NCBI GenBank assembly: GCA_913020075.1
Contig: CAJWAE010000012.1
Coordinates: 1-36,494 of the forward strand
Length of the DNA: 36,494 nt
Source: an uncultured Flavobacteriaceae bacterium
GTDB lineage: Bacteria > Bacteroidota > Bacteroidia > Flavobacteriales > Flavobacteriaceae
Reading direction: 5' to 3'
Of the stretch, positions 25,458 through 34,750 are shown one piece after another. The notes beneath the pieces were generated by a model. That model worked only from the letters and a program-made list of their open reading frames with translations. It ran no database searches and was not told where the DNA came from. The translations under genes were made by a program, and so were the position numbers. The stretch's first letter is position 1. Each line of letters starts with the position of its first letter.

Positions 25458-26276
25458 ATGGCTGAAATTATCCTTAAAACCAGAGAAGAGATTGAACTCA
25501 TTCGAGAAAGTGCTTTGATCGTTTCAAAAACACTGGGCATGCTAGCTTCTGAAATAAAACCAGGAATAAGTACATTAAAGCTAGATAAATTAGCTGAAAA
25601 TTTTATTCGAGACCATAACGCAGTGCCAGGTTTTTTAGGGCTCTATGGCTTCCCAAATACCTTATGCGTGAGTCCAAATGCTCAAATAGTTCATGGTATT
25701 CCAAATAAAATACCCTTATTAGAAGGCGATATTATTTCAATCGATTGTGGAGCACTAAAAAATGGGTTTTATGGAGATCATGCATATACATTTGCCGTTG
25801 GTGAAATTGATTCAAGTATTGAGAAATTATTACGTATTACCAAAGAATCTCTTTACAAAGGAATTGAAACATTTACAGAAGGTAATCGTATTGGAGATAT
25901 GGGTTATGCAATTCAAAATCATTGTGAAAAAGAAGGCTATGGAGTTGTAAGAGAGCTTGTAGGGCATGGCTTAGGGAAGATAATGCATGAAGGTCCGGAA
26001 GTGCCCAACTACGGCCGTAGAGGGCGTGGAAAAAAAATTTTAAACGGTATGGTATTAGCTATTGAACCTATGATCAATCAGGGCACACATCGAATCAAAC
26101 AATTAAAAGACGGATGGACAATTCTTACAGCTGATAATAAAGTCAGTGCACACTTTGAACATAATGTCGCTTTGATTAACGGAAAGCCAGAGCTACTTTC
26201 TACTTTTAAATATATTAATCAGTCTTTGGGAATAGAAAGTGATGAAGAAATACTTTTTTATAAAGATCATCCTTAA
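25458..26276 (+). CDS. map: Type I methionine aminopeptidase
   Basis: Removes the initiator methionine from new proteins. The five metal ligands of the pita-bread fold are visible: I-D-C-G (Asp), G-D-H-A-Y-T-F (Asp), G-H-G-L-G-K-I-M-H-E-G-P-E-V-P-N-Y (His), A-I-E-P-M-I (Glu) and A-H-F-E-H-N-V (Glu). The 272-residue length is typical for this group and there is no N-terminal zinc-finger extension. It lies in a tight run with the thioredoxin-like gene (1 base away) and the methyltransferase gene (2 bases away). Confidence 0.96.
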   Translation: MAEIILKTREEIELIRESALIVSKTLGMLASEIKPGISTLKLDKLAENFIRDHNAVPGFLGLYGFPNTLCVSPNAQIVHGIPNKIPLLEGDIISIDCGALKNGFYGDHAYTFAVGEIDSSIEKLLRITKESLYKGIETFTEGNRIGDMGYAIQNHCEKEGYGVVRELVGHGLGKIMHEGPEVPNYGRRGRGKKILNGMVLAIEPMINQGTHRIKQLKDGWTILTADNKVSAHFEHNVALINGKPELLSTFKYINQSLGIESDEEILFYKDHP

Positions 26277-26278
26277 CT

Positions 26279-27034
26279 ATGAAATGGATTTTAAATATTA
26301 TTCCAAGACCTATTTTAATTAAGCTGAGTATTTGGTTTCGGCCTTTTATTAAATGGTATTACAAGGGGAATCGATTCAAAGATCCTATAGATGGAAGTTC
26401 TTATCGTAAATTTTTACCATATGGTTATCAAAAGTTACGTCAAAATGCACTTTGTCCAGGAACGCTTTCTCTAGAAAGACATCGTTTATTATGGTTGTAT
26501 TTAGATAGAGAAACAACTTTTTTGAAGGATACTATTAGAGTATTACATGTAGCTCCTGAACAGGTTTTTTATAAGAAATTTAAATCTTTTAGCAATTGGG
26601 ACTATTGTACAACAGATCTCCACTCTCCTCTAGCTGATATTAAAGCTGATATTTGTAACCTGCCTTTTAAAGAGAATACATATGATCTGATTTTATGTAA
26701 TCATGTATTTGAACATATCTCAGACGATAAAAAAGCAATGTCAGAACTGTATCGTATCTTAAAAAAAGGGGGGACACTTATTGCTCAAGTGCCTCTTGAT
26801 GAAACAAGAAAAGAGACCTTTGAAGATGACAGCATCACAGATCGAAAAAAACGAACCATAATCTTTGGACAATATGATCATGTGAGAATCTATGGTCAAA
26901 ATTATTATTCAAGATTGGAATCGGCAGGATTTAAAGTGAGTAGAATCAATATTATGAAGAAACTAACTTCAAAAGAAATAAAATATTTTGGTTTGCCTAT
27001 TCAAGAAGATATACCTGTAGGGAAAAAAGAATAA
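26279..27034 (+). CDS. Class I SAM-dependent methyltransferase
   Basis: A 251-residue protein with a Methyltransf_11-type core. L-H-V-A-P-E (about 90-95) stands at motif I, where G-x-G is more usual. D-L-H-S-P-L-A-D-I-K-A-D-I-C-N-L-P-F covers motifs II-III. Y-D-L-I-L-C-N-H-V-F-E-H-I (about 136-148) is motif IV, and the L-K-K-G-G-T-L-I helix-strand follows. The substrate is unknown. It is the last gene of the gpmI run, and its stop lies inside the inverted-repeat terminator shared with apbE. Confidence 0.82.
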   Translation: MKWILNIIPRPILIKLSIWFRPFIKWYYKGNRFKDPIDGSSYRKFLPYGYQKLRQNALCPGTLSLERHRLLWLYLDRETTFLKDTIRVLHVAPEQVFYKKFKSFSNWDYCTTDLHSPLADIKADICNLPFKENTYDLILCNHVFEHISDDKKAMSELYRILKKGGTLIAQVPLDETRKETFEDDSITDRKKRTIIFGQYDHVRIYGQNYYSRLESAGFKVSRINIMKKLTSKEIKYFGLPIQEDIPVGKKE

Positions 27035-27059
27035 GTGTTTTAAAAACACTTATTCTTTT
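27025..27059. terminator. Bidirectional terminator between methyltransferase and apbE
   Basis: A perfect 17-base inverted repeat with a single base between the arms: AAAAGAATAAGTGTTTT at 27025-27041 and its complement at 27043-27059. In RNA this gives a stem of about 12 pairs flanked by A and U tracts on both strands, which suits termination in either direction. Both convergent genes stop within the repeat (27032-27034 on +, 27050-27052 on -), and both proteins end in K-E because they share the arm sequence. Confidence 0.85.
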
Positions 27060-28054
27060 GAAAATCCATCAGAAGAAAACTCTTGAACTATTCCTTGTCC
27101 GTCCTTAATAATCCAGAATGCTTCTAGATTGGGATCATTTTTAATCATCGCTTTACCTAAATCAAAAGGCATTACCATTAATGAGGTTGCATAAGCGTCA
27201 GCTGTCATACAATTGGGTGCTAGAACAGAAGCACTTAATATCATTGAAGGAAAAGCATTACCTGTTTTGGGATTAATGGAATGAGACAATAATTGTCCAG
27301 TTTTTTTATCAGTTTTGTATTTTCTGTAGTTACCTGAAGTAGCTAAAGCTTGATTATTTAGAGAAATAATTTTAATAAATTTTCTTTTTTTTCCTTGTTG
27401 AGGGTCATCAATTGCTACTTTCCACAACTCATTTGTCTTAGGGCTTTTTCCATTTGACCTGATTTCTCCTCCAACTTCTATCAAAAAATCTAAATATCCT
27501 TTAAATTTTATAAAATCAGCAATGACATCAACAGCGTATCCTTTTGCCAAAGCATTAAAGTCAAAATACAATGAGGGATGCCCTTTTTTAATAGTCTTTT
27601 CGTCTGTTAATAATGTTTTATCCCAGCCAGTAAACATTAAAATACTATCACGCTGTTTTTTTGAAATTTGTTTTAATGCTTTTTCTGGACCAAATCCATA
27701 CGCGTTGACTAAGGCCCCAACTGTGGGATCAAAATAACCATCTGATTTTTTCCAAACTTCAGTAGCTGTATTATATACATTTATAAAATGAATATCTACT
27801 TCTTGAAGAGTATCACCTATGTTAATTTTGGAAATATCTGAATTAGGAATATAAGTGGATAAAGATTTATTAAGCACACGAAAAATAGAATCAAGACTGA
27901 GCTCAAATTTATTTAAATCAGAAACTTCCTTTAAAATAATTGAATAAGTAGTTCCTAGAGCAAAACCTTCAATTTTATTAACTTCTGTTGTGCCTAATTG
28001 ACAATTACAAAATAAAGCTGATAAAAGAAAACTAGAATATTTCCTGAAGTCCAT
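27050..28054 (-). CDS. apbE: FAD:protein FMN transferase (ApbE family)
   Basis: Attaches FMN through a phosphoester bond to a threonine of target proteins, chiefly NqrB and NqrC. Family motifs are F-D-F-N-A-L-A-K-G-Y-A-V-D (usually L-D-L-G-G-I-A-K-G-Y), E-V-G-G-E-I-R-S-N-G and the metal site A-D-A-Y-A-T-S-L-M-V-M. I prefer the ATG at 28054, giving M-D-F-R-K-Y followed by a hydrophobic stretch ending at a Cys pair (probable lipoprotein or signal), over the one at 28069. It lies 3.4 kb from nqrF-C, whose NqrC has the SGAT target motif. The 5' end overlaps the small upstream gene. Confidence 0.92.
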   Translation of the reverse strand: MDFRKYSSFLLSALFCNCQLGTTEVNKIEGFALGTTYSIILKEVSDLNKFELSLDSIFRVLNKSLSTYIPNSDISKINIGDTLQEVDIHFINVYNTATEVWKKSDGYFDPTVGALVNAYGFGPEKALKQISKKQRDSILMFTGWDKTLLTDEKTIKKGHPSLYFDFNALAKGYAVDVIADFIKFKGYLDFLIEVGGEIRSNGKSPKTNELWKVAIDDPQQGKKRKFIKIISLNNQALATSGNYRKYKTDKKTGQLLSHSINPKTGNAFPSMILSASVLAPNCMTADAYATSLMVMPFDLGKAMIKNDPNLEAFWIIKDGQGIVQEFSSDGFSKE

Positions 28055-28391
28055 CAAAATTAACCACATAGGGATCGTTTTTAGTTAGTGTAATATTATA
28101 ATCTTCTGCGTGAGCAAACCCAACGCCTGCAAAAAAGAGTTGAGCATTATTTTTTTTAGCATGGATTTTAACTTTTTCCAAATGCTCTAAGTCAAATTGT
28201 TTTGGTGCTTTAGGATACAAACATCCTTTTACTACCACAAAAAAAAGTGCCTTATCTTTAACACAAACGAATTGTGGAGAGCGTTTAAGTTGGGAATTAA
28301 CAGCCAAAAACTCATAGTCTTCCTTTTCTAGAAAATCACCAACCTCTTTCATTGCAAGTTGATGCACTTCCTGTGTATTTAATCTATTCAT
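28032..28391 (-). CDS. Small conserved cytoplasmic protein upstream of apbE, function unknown
   Basis: 119 residues from the ATG at 28391 (M-N-R-L-N-T-Q-E-V-H); a frame to 28409 exists, but the internal Met gives the expected start. No signal or membrane segment is seen. It shows alternating helix and strand: F-L-E-K-E-D-Y-E-F-L-A-V-N, then P-Q-F-V-C-V and F-F-V-V-V-K-G, then L-F-F-A-G-V-G, an arrangement reminiscent of a restriction-nuclease-like or Nif11-sized alpha/beta unit but without a motif I can name. It overlaps apbE by 23 bases and so is coupled to it; a role in flavinylation or Nqr assembly is a guess from position. I recall homologues being labelled as NqrF in flavobacterial annotations, but it contains no NqrF domain. 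Confidence 0.7.
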   Translation of the reverse strand: MNRLNTQEVHQLAMKEVGDFLEKEDYEFLAVNSQLKRSPQFVCVKDKALFFVVVKGCLYPKAPKQFDLEHLEKVKIHAKKNNAQLFFAGVGFAHAEDYNITLTKNDPYVVNFDGLQEIF

Positions 28392-28408
28392 AAAATACAA
28401 AATTAACA

Positions 28409-28416
28409 CAAAAATA
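28409..28416 (-). promoter_or_regulatory. -7 promoter element of the small gene-apbE pair
   Basis: On the minus strand TATTTTTG matches TAnnTTTG perfectly and ends 17 bases before the ATG at 28391. No clear TTG is seen 19 bases upstream, so support is partial. Confidence 0.35.
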
Positions 28417-28446
28417 GACAGATTATAAAAATCATAGGAAAATATG

Positions 28447-28454
28447 TACTTTCG
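28447..28454 (+). promoter_or_regulatory. -7 promoter element of the M16 protease gene
   Basis: TACTTTCG differs from TAnnTTTG in one base and ends 23 bases before the ATG at 28478. The upstream element is weak (TTA, spacer about 21). Confidence 0.35.
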
Positions 28455-28477
28455 TTTTTATTATTTACAATACTCTT

Positions 28478-31426
28478 ATGAAAATATTTAGTGCTCTTTT
28501 ATTTACTTCATTACTAATTGGTTTTTTTTCTTGTAATAACGAATTTCATAAAACCAAAACTTCTACTTCTGGGGGCTACAGCTATGAATTTGTCTCAAAC
28601 GACCCAACTCAGACCAGAATTTACACATTAGATAATGGGCTAAAAGTCTACCTTAGTAATTTTGAAAATGCTCCTCGAATTCATGTTTTTACTGCTGTAA
28701 AGGCAGGAGGCAAAAATGATCCTGAAAATAATACAGGTTTAGCCCATTATCTAGAACATATTCTGTTTAAGGGAAATAAATATTTTGGAACCTTAGATTA
28801 TGAAGCTGAAAAACCTTTATTAGATTCTTTAGAAAATCTATTTAATGACTATGCAAGTATTGAAAATCCCAGGGCACGTGCAGAACATTATAAAAAAATT
28901 GATGCTGTTTCTAATGAAGCTGCAAAGTTTGCAATCCCTAATGAGTACGATAAAATGATATCTATGATAGGTGGCAAAGGACTTAATGCCTATACAACTG
29001 AGGACAGAACTGTGTATACCGTTGATATTCCTGCCAATGAAATGGAACGTTTTTTAACCCTTGAAGGATTTCGCTTTAAACAAATTGTAAATAGGCTATT
29101 TCATACAGAACTAGAGGCGGTATATGAGGAAAAAAATCGTTCATTGGATAGTGATTTCAGAAAACAATACTTCGCTTTATTACAGAATTTATTTCCTAAT
29201 CATCCATACGGAACACAATCTGTTATTGGAACTATTGATCACTTAAAAAACCCCTCTATTACAGAAATTAAAAATTATTTCAACACATACTATCGTCCTA
29301 ATAATGTTGCGATCTGTATGAGTGGCGAATTAGATTTTGATAAGACTATTGCCCTTATCGATAAAAACTTTGGAGAATGGGAACCAAACAAGAAGCTGCC
29401 AGCTTTCAGTTATGTTATACAACCTGAAATAACAGAACCTATTGAAGTGGATGTTTTAGGTCCAGATCGTGAATCACTGATTATGGGATTTAGGTTTGAT
29501 GGAAAGGCAAGTAATGATTTAATGCATGTTCAACTCATTGACATGATTTTATCTAATAGAACTGCGGGATTAATTGACTTAAACTTAGTACAGCAACAAA
29601 AAGTATTAAGTGCCAGTGCAACTGTTCGAAATATGAATGATTTTGCAATTCACACCTTTATGGGTAATCCTAAAGAAGGGCAATCGCTTGAAGATGTTAA
29701 AGAACTTCTTCTGGGTGAAATTGAAAATATTAAAAAAGGAAACTTTGACCAATGGCTCTTAAAAGCAGTAATTAATGACCTTAAAAAATCAGTGATGGAA
29801 CAAGGTGATTCTGAGAATGCTAATTATTATCGTGCGAATAATATGGTAATGGCATTCACTAGAGAAAAAAACTGGAAAAATGAAGTGACATATTTTAATC
29901 GATTATCTAAAATTACAAAAGAAGACTTAATTGCCTTTGCAAAACAAAATTACAAAGACAACTATGCTGTCATTTATAAACGTAGCGGGGTAGATTCTAA
30001 TTCCCAAAAAGTAGAAAAGCCAAAAATCACAAAAGTCCCTTTAAATCGAGAACAAACTTCACCTTTACAAGATCGTTTGGCTGGGCTTAAGTTAGACAAA
30101 CTACAACCCAAATTCATTGATTTTAAAATTGATATAGATCAATATAAAATTGGAATGCTTGAGGTTATTGCCAAAGAAAATACAGATAATGATTTATTTA
30201 GTTTAACCTATTTATTTGATTTTGGAAGAAATTTAGATCACATACTTCCTTTGGCTACAGAATTTATGAATTATGTGGGTACCGATGATATGAGTCCTGA
30301 AGAAGTAAAACAAGAGTTTTATAAACTAGGAGCTAACATGAAATTGAATTTAAGTGGAGATGGAACCCAAACTTTTATTACACTCAGCGGATTAAGTAAT
30401 GCTATGAAACCAGCAATGCAACTCTTTGAAAAACTTCTTCAAGAACCCATAGGCTCAAAAGATGCGCTTGATAAATTGAAGAAAAGAATATTAAAAGATC
30501 GTAAAGATATCAAAAAGAATAAAGGAGTGATTTTACAGAGACAAATGTATGCTTATGCCAAATATGGAAAAGACAATCCTTTGAAGGATATAGTCACCTC
30601 AGAAGAGCTAAAACAGATAAAACACGAAGAACTTACCCAACGAATTCAAAACCTTTCCTCCTTCCCACATCGTATTTTATATTACGGAAATAAATCAATA
30701 ACTGAGTTGACCGATTTGGTTACTTCACATCATAATGTTCCTCAAACCTTTAATGAAATTGATGATATAAAAAAATATAATGAGAAAGACTATGCCTCAA
30801 ATCAGGTGTTTTGGTCACACTTTGACATGGTGCAAACAGAAATTATTTTATTATCTAAATTGGATGTATTAAATAATTCCAAGACTGCTGCTATTCAGAT
30901 GTTTAACCAGTATTTTGGAGCAGGTATGAATAGTATTGTTTTTCAAGAAATCAGAGAAGCACAAGGCTTGGCATATTCAGTATATTCTGCTTATAGACAA
31001 GCGGCTAAAAAAAACGGGAGTGATTATTTATTCTCTTATATTGGAATTCAATCTGATAAACAAAAAGAAGCCTTAGGTTCAATGTTTAATTTGATAAATA
31101 ACCTTCCTAAGTCACCTCAAGCATTTAATATTGGAAAGCAAGCCATTCTCAATAAAATTGAAAGCGAACGTATTACAAAAAAAAATATGGTGAATAGCTA
31201 TCTAGCTGCTGAAAAAAAAGGTTTAGATATAGATGTCCGTGAACAAATTTATAATGAAGTGAAGGCTATGAATTATAATGATCTTCTGGAGTTTCATAAA
31301 AACTATGTAAAAAATAAATCCCATAATATTTTATTGATTGGAGATCGAAATAATATTGATTTTGAAAACTTAAAACAATATGGAAAAGTTCAAGAACTTT
31401 CTCTAGAAAGTTTGTTTGGGTATTAA
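28478..31426 (+). CDS. M16 family zinc metallopeptidase, exported
   Basis: A 982-residue double-unit insulinase/pitrilysin-type protease. The N-terminus has a hydrophobic export signal ending F-F-S-C (Cys19), so a lipoprotein is likely. The inverted zinc motif H-Y-L-E-H is at residues 90-94 and the third ligand Glu lies in E-L-E-A-V-Y-E-E-K-N-R near 217. The catalytic half is followed by a second, inactive-type half with G-M-N-S-I-V-F-Q-E-I-R-E-x-x-G-L-A-Y-S (about 815-833), which holds substrate in this family. The key residues are all present, so it should be active in the envelope. It converges on nqrF with a hairpin between them. Its insertion between apbE and nqr is probably incidental. 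Confidence 0.93.
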   Translation: MKIFSALLFTSLLIGFFSCNNEFHKTKTSTSGGYSYEFVSNDPTQTRIYTLDNGLKVYLSNFENAPRIHVFTAVKAGGKNDPENNTGLAHYLEHILFKGNKYFGTLDYEAEKPLLDSLENLFNDYASIENPRARAEHYKKIDAVSNEAAKFAIPNEYDKMISMIGGKGLNAYTTEDRTVYTVDIPANEMERFLTLEGFRFKQIVNRLFHTELEAVYEEKNRSLDSDFRKQYFALLQNLFPNHPYGTQSVIGTIDHLKNPSITEIKNYFNTYYRPNNVAICMSGELDFDKTIALIDKNFGEWEPNKKLPAFSYVIQPEITEPIEVDVLGPDRESLIMGFRFDGKASNDLMHVQLIDMILSNRTAGLIDLNLVQQQKVLSASATVRNMNDFAIHTFMGNPKEGQSLEDVKELLLGEIENIKKGNFDQWLLKAVINDLKKSVMEQGDSENANYYRANNMVMAFTREKNWKNEVTYFNRLSKITKEDLIAFAKQNYKDNYAVIYKRSGVDSNSQKVEKPKITKVPLNREQTSPLQDRLAGLKLDKLQPKFIDFKIDIDQYKIGMLEVIAKENTDNDLFSLTYLFDFGRNLDHILPLATEFMNYVGTDDMSPEEVKQEFYKLGANMKLNLSGDGTQTFITLSGLSNAMKPAMQLFEKLLQEPIGSKDALDKLKKRILKDRKDIKKNKGVILQRQMYAYAKYGKDNPLKDIVTSEELKQIKHEELTQRIQNLSSFPHRILYYGNKSITELTDLVTSHHNVPQTFNEIDDIKKYNEKDYASNQVFWSHFDMVQTEIILLSKLDVLNNSKTAAIQMFNQYFGAGMNSIVFQEIREAQGLAYSVYSAYRQAAKKNGSDYLFSYIGIQSDKQKEALGSMFNLINNLPKSPQAFNIGKQAILNKIESERITKKNMVNSYLAAEKKGLDIDVREQIYNEVKAMNYNDLLEFHKNYVKNKSHNILLIGDRNNIDFENLKQYGKVQELSLESLFGY

Positions 31427-31442
31427 ATTGGATTCTACATAT

Positions 31443-31470
31443 AAAAAAGAGGCTTACAAACCTTTTTTTT
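31443..31470. terminator. Probable bidirectional terminator between M16 protease and nqrF
   Basis: AAAAAAGAGG (31443-31452) and CCTTTTTTTT (31461-31470) can pair over ten positions (one G-U) around an 8-base loop, giving an A-rich arm and a T run on the + strand and the mirror on the - strand. It lies between the two convergent stop codons. Confidence 0.5.
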
Positions 31471-31479
31471 TATTAAATA

Positions 31480-32775
31480 TTAACCTCCAAAATCATCGAA
31501 ACGAACATTTTCTGGTGGGACTCCAAAATCTTCTGCCATCCTTTCTATGGCCTGATTCATTAATGGAGGTCCACAAAAATAGACTTCGATATCTTCTGGT
31601 GTATCATGATGATCTAAGTAATTATCAATAACCACTTGATGCACAAAACCAGTAAAACCATCTCCTTTTCCTTCAAGACCTTGCTTAACTTTCCAGTTGT
31701 CTTCTTCCATCGGTTCAGACAAAGCAATATAAAATTTAAAATTAGGAAAATCTTTTTCTAAGGCTCTAAAGTGATCTATGTAGAATAATTCTCTTTTTGA
31801 TCTTCCTCCGTACCAAAAAGTAACTTTACGACCAGTTTGAAGTGTTCTAAACAATTCATATAAATGAGAACGCATAGGAGCCATTCCAGCTCCACCCCCT
31901 ACATACAACATCTCAGAATCGGATTCATTAATGAAGAATTCTCCGTAAGGACCTGATATAGTCACTTTATCACCTGCTTTTTTAGAAAAAATATAAGAAG
32001 AAGCTACTCCTGGATTAATATCACTCCACCCATTTTTAACACGATCAAATGGAGGGGTAGCAATACGAACATTCAACATGATTTCTTTTCCTTCAGCAGG
32101 GAATGAAGCCATTGAATAGGCACGTTCTACAGTTTCTGGATTTTTCATTGTTAGTGGCCATAATCCGAACTTATCCCACTCTAATTTAAATTTATCAAGT
32201 TCTCCTGGATGTTCTTCTGGATGTGCAGAAATATCAATATCCTCAAACTTAATTTCACATTCTGGAATTTCAATCTGAATATATCCACCTGCCTTATAAT
32301 CCATTTCCTCAGGAATTTTTATAACAAATTCCTTTATGAAAGAAGCTACATTCCAATTACGAAGAACGATAGCTTCAAATTTTTTAATCCCAAACACCTC
32401 TTCTGGTACTTGAATCACCATATTTTCTTTTACTTTTACTTGACAACCTAAGCGCCATCCCTCAGCAACTTCTTTTCGTGAAAAATGTGGTGCTTCAGTA
32501 GGGAGAATTTCACCTCCACCTTCAATCACTTGACATTTACACTGAATACATGTGCCACCTCCTCCACAAGCTGAGGGTAAAAAAATTTTATTACTTCCTA
32601 GAGTACTAAGTAAAGTATTCCCAGAAGAAACTTCAACTTTATTATCCCCATTAATAAGTAAGGAAACAGGCCCTGAGGGTAATAGTTTAGCTTTTACACC
32701 TAAAAGCATTCCTACTAATAAAAAAGTAATAATTAAAAAAACAATAATACTTGCTAAGACAACTGAATAATCCAT
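31480..32775 (-). CDS. nqrF: Na+-translocating NADH:quinone reductase subunit F
   Basis: NADH-oxidising entry subunit of the Na+ pump. Its 431 residues comprise an N-terminal membrane anchor (about 5-27) and a ferredoxin domain with [2Fe-2S] cysteines C70, C76, C79 and C111. The FAD/NADH reductase domain follows with R-A-Y-S-M-A-S (FAD), V-G-G-G-A-G-M-A-P-M-R-S-H (NADH) and C-G-P-P-L-M-N-Q. The canonical end F-D-D-F-G-G is intact. It is the last gene of the nqr operon, 7 bases after nqrE. Confidence 0.97.
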   Translation of the reverse strand: MDYSVVLASIIVFLIITFLLVGMLLGVKAKLLPSGPVSLLINGDNKVEVSSGNTLLSTLGSNKIFLPSACGGGGTCIQCKCQVIEGGGEILPTEAPHFSRKEVAEGWRLGCQVKVKENMVIQVPEEVFGIKKFEAIVLRNWNVASFIKEFVIKIPEEMDYKAGGYIQIEIPECEIKFEDIDISAHPEEHPGELDKFKLEWDKFGLWPLTMKNPETVERAYSMASFPAEGKEIMLNVRIATPPFDRVKNGWSDINPGVASSYIFSKKAGDKVTISGPYGEFFINESDSEMLYVGGGAGMAPMRSHLYELFRTLQTGRKVTFWYGGRSKRELFYIDHFRALEKDFPNFKFYIALSEPMEEDNWKVKQGLEGKGDGFTGFVHQVVIDNYLDHHDTPEDIEVYFCGPPLMNQAIERMAEDFGVPPENVRFDDFGG

Positions 32776-32782
32776 TCTTAAA

Positions 32783-33400
32783 TTATATTTTAATTCCCAT
32801 AAAACTCATAAATCCTAATGCCATCAAACCGGTAATGATAAAGGTAATTCCTAAACCACGTAACGGTGCCGGTACGTTAGAATATGTTATTTTTTCTCTT
32901 ATTGCAGCAATAGCTACAATTGCTAGTAACCATCCAATTCCTGAACCCAATCCATAAACTGCTGATTCAACAATACCCGAAAAATCTTTTTGTTGCATAA
33001 ACAGTGATCCCCCTAAAATAGCACAGTTTACAGCAATAAGTGGTAAAAAAATTCCTAATGCTCCATAAAGTGCAGGAGCAAATTTTTCAACTATCATTTC
33101 TACTAGTTGGACCATAGAAGCAATCACAGCAATAAACATTATAAAGCTTAAAAAACTTAAATCAAGATCTGCATATCTGGGGCTTAACCAGGCTAATGCT
33201 CCTGAATCTAATAAATATGTGTCCAATAAAAAATTAATGGGCACAGTAATAGCTAAAACAAAAATGACAGCAAAGCCTAATCCTACCGCTGTTTTAACAG
33301 TTTTTGAAACTGCTAAATAAGAACACATACCCAAGAAGTAGGCAAAAATCATATTCTCAATAAATATACTTTTAACAAATAAGTTTAAATATCCTTCCAT
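32783..33400 (-). CDS. nqrE: Na+-translocating NADH:quinone reductase subunit E
   Basis: Integral membrane subunit with about six helices. With the start at 33400 ([10 protein letters not shown]) it has 205 residues, and the two cysteines that help hold the intramembrane iron centre fall at C26 (L-G-M-C-S) and C126 (V-N-C-A-I-L-G-G). C26 agrees with the position in the Vibrio cholerae subunit. The longer frame from 33424 would overlap nqrD and shift these positions by eight, so I reject it. The gap to nqrD is then 10 bases. Confidence 0.95.
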   Translation of the reverse strand: MEGYLNLFVKSIFIENMIFAYFLGMCSYLAVSKTVKTAVGLGFAVIFVLAITVPINFLLDTYLLDSGALAWLSPRYADLDLSFLSFIMFIAVIASMVQLVEMIVEKFAPALYGALGIFLPLIAVNCAILGGSLFMQQKDFSGIVESAVYGLGSGIGWLLAIVAIAAIREKITYSNVPAPLRGLGITFIITGLMALGFMSFMGIKI

Positions 33401-33410
33401 GGTATTAATA

Positions 33411-34106
33411 TTAATTTTTTTCAATTAATGTTCGATTACGCGAACGTTGAATCCAAATTAGAATCCCTACCGTAATTAGAGCCATTGGTGAAAGTAACAT
33501 CAACCCGTTATTTACGTATCCCATTTCATAAATAACATCTGGAATCACTTGGAAACCAAAAAGTTTTCCTGATCCTAAAAGCTCGCGAAAAAATGCAACA
33601 ATTACTAAAATTAATCCATAGCCTGCAGCATTCCCAATTCCATCTAAAAAAGACCTCCAAACACCATTCCCTAGTGCAAAAGCTTCAAGACGTCCCATAA
33701 CTATACAATTGGTGATAATCAATCCGATAAATATTGAGAGTTCTTTACTTACATCATAAGCATATGCCCGTAATACTTGATCTACCAAAATAACCATTGC
33801 AGCAACAACAACTAATTGAACAATAATTCGAATTCGATTAGGTATTAAGTCTCTTAATAAAGAAATGATCACATTGCTTGCTGCCATAACCACCATTACT
33901 GATACGCTCATTACCAAGGCTGGCTTTAATTGAACCGTAATCGCTAAAGCTGAACATATCCCTAAAACCTGAACAGTAATAGGATTATTATCATCCATAG
34001 GATCATATAATAACTTCCGGTTTTTTTTAGAAAAAAGAGGTTCTTTTTCTTTATTTACAAAAAGAATCATCGGTGTTTTATCAATATTAGATTGATTTTT
34101 TTTCAT
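33411..34106 (-). CDS. nqrD: Na+-translocating NADH:quinone reductase subunit D
   Basis: A 231-residue membrane subunit with about six helices, paralogous to NqrE. The iron-centre cysteines are C51 (L-G-I-C-S-A-L-A) and C134 (T-N-C-I-V-M-G-R). Their spacing of 83 equals that of the Vibrio subunit. Compared with Vibrio NqrD the N-terminus is about 22 residues longer, including [13 protein letters not shown], which suits Bacteroidota homologues. The first residues could be an over-extension, since M13 is an alternative start. It begins 4 bases after nqrC. Confidence 0.95.
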   Translation of the reverse strand: MKKNQSNIDKTPMILFVNKEKEPLFSKKNRKLLYDPMDDNNPITVQVLGICSALAITVQLKPALVMSVSVMVVMAASNVIISLLRDLIPNRIRIIVQLVVVAAMVILVDQVLRAYAYDVSKELSIFIGLIITNCIVMGRLEAFALGNGVWRSFLDGIGNAAGYGLILVIVAFFRELLGSGKLFGFQVIPDVIYEMGYVNNGLMLLSPMALITVGILIWIQRSRNRTLIEKN

Positions 34107-34110
34107 CAGT

Positions 34111-34735
34111 TTATTCGTTAGAAACTATCGCAGTGGTTGTATCGGATTTGAAATAAGGTAAATAATGGGTCAAACGTTCAATAATCATTTCTGTAACACC
34201 ATCGCCTGTAATTGTTGCACCTGATATGGCATCTACTTCATGATCGTCTTTATCAGTGTCTTTTGGATCATTATTCGTTTTAGAAACATTGATCCCTACT
34301 AAATTTCCTTGAATATCGAAAACTTTTTCTCCCACAAAACGATCTTGAAACCATTGCTGGGTAATTTCTGCTCCCAAACCTGCAGTCTCTCCTTTGTGAT
34401 CAAAAACAGCTCCTTGTATGGTGTTTATATCATCCTTCAAAGCAATATATCCCCATATTGCATCCCATAGTCCGGCACCTTGAAGAGGCACAATATAAAA
34501 CTTAGAACTATCTACTGTAGCCTCATATAAAGGAAATCTTTGTTCAGATACAGGTTTTTTGAGTTCGGTATTCAAATTAATTTTAAAAGCATCTATATTT
34601 TTATCTATGCCTCCTGAAGTAGTTAGGGAAATTTCAGAAGTGATGTATTTATTATATAACTTCTCTGCCTTTTCTCGATCGGTTTCAACTCCAATTGTAG
34701 CTAGAATATTTTGCATTTTTTCCTTTCTTACATTA
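34111..34735 (-). CDS. nqrC: Na+-translocating NADH:quinone reductase subunit C, 5' end missing at a chimeric junction
   Basis: FMN-bearing periplasmic subunit. About 208 native residues remain, from N-V-R-K-E-K-M-Q-N-I-L-A-T-I-G-V to the stop. The flavinylation motif is D-A-I-S-G-A-T-I-T; the Thr of SGAT should carry FMN attached by ApbE. G-A-G-L-W-D-A-I-W-G-Y and G-L-G-A-E-I-T-Q-Q-W-F are family blocks. The N-terminal membrane helix and ~40 residues are missing. The reading frame runs on to 35805 without a stop, but that part is translated from eukaryotic-looking DNA on the wrong strand and is not NqrC. nqrA and nqrB, expected upstream, are absent for the same reason. Confidence 0.93.
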
Positions 34736-34750
34736 CTTCTCTTTTCTCTA

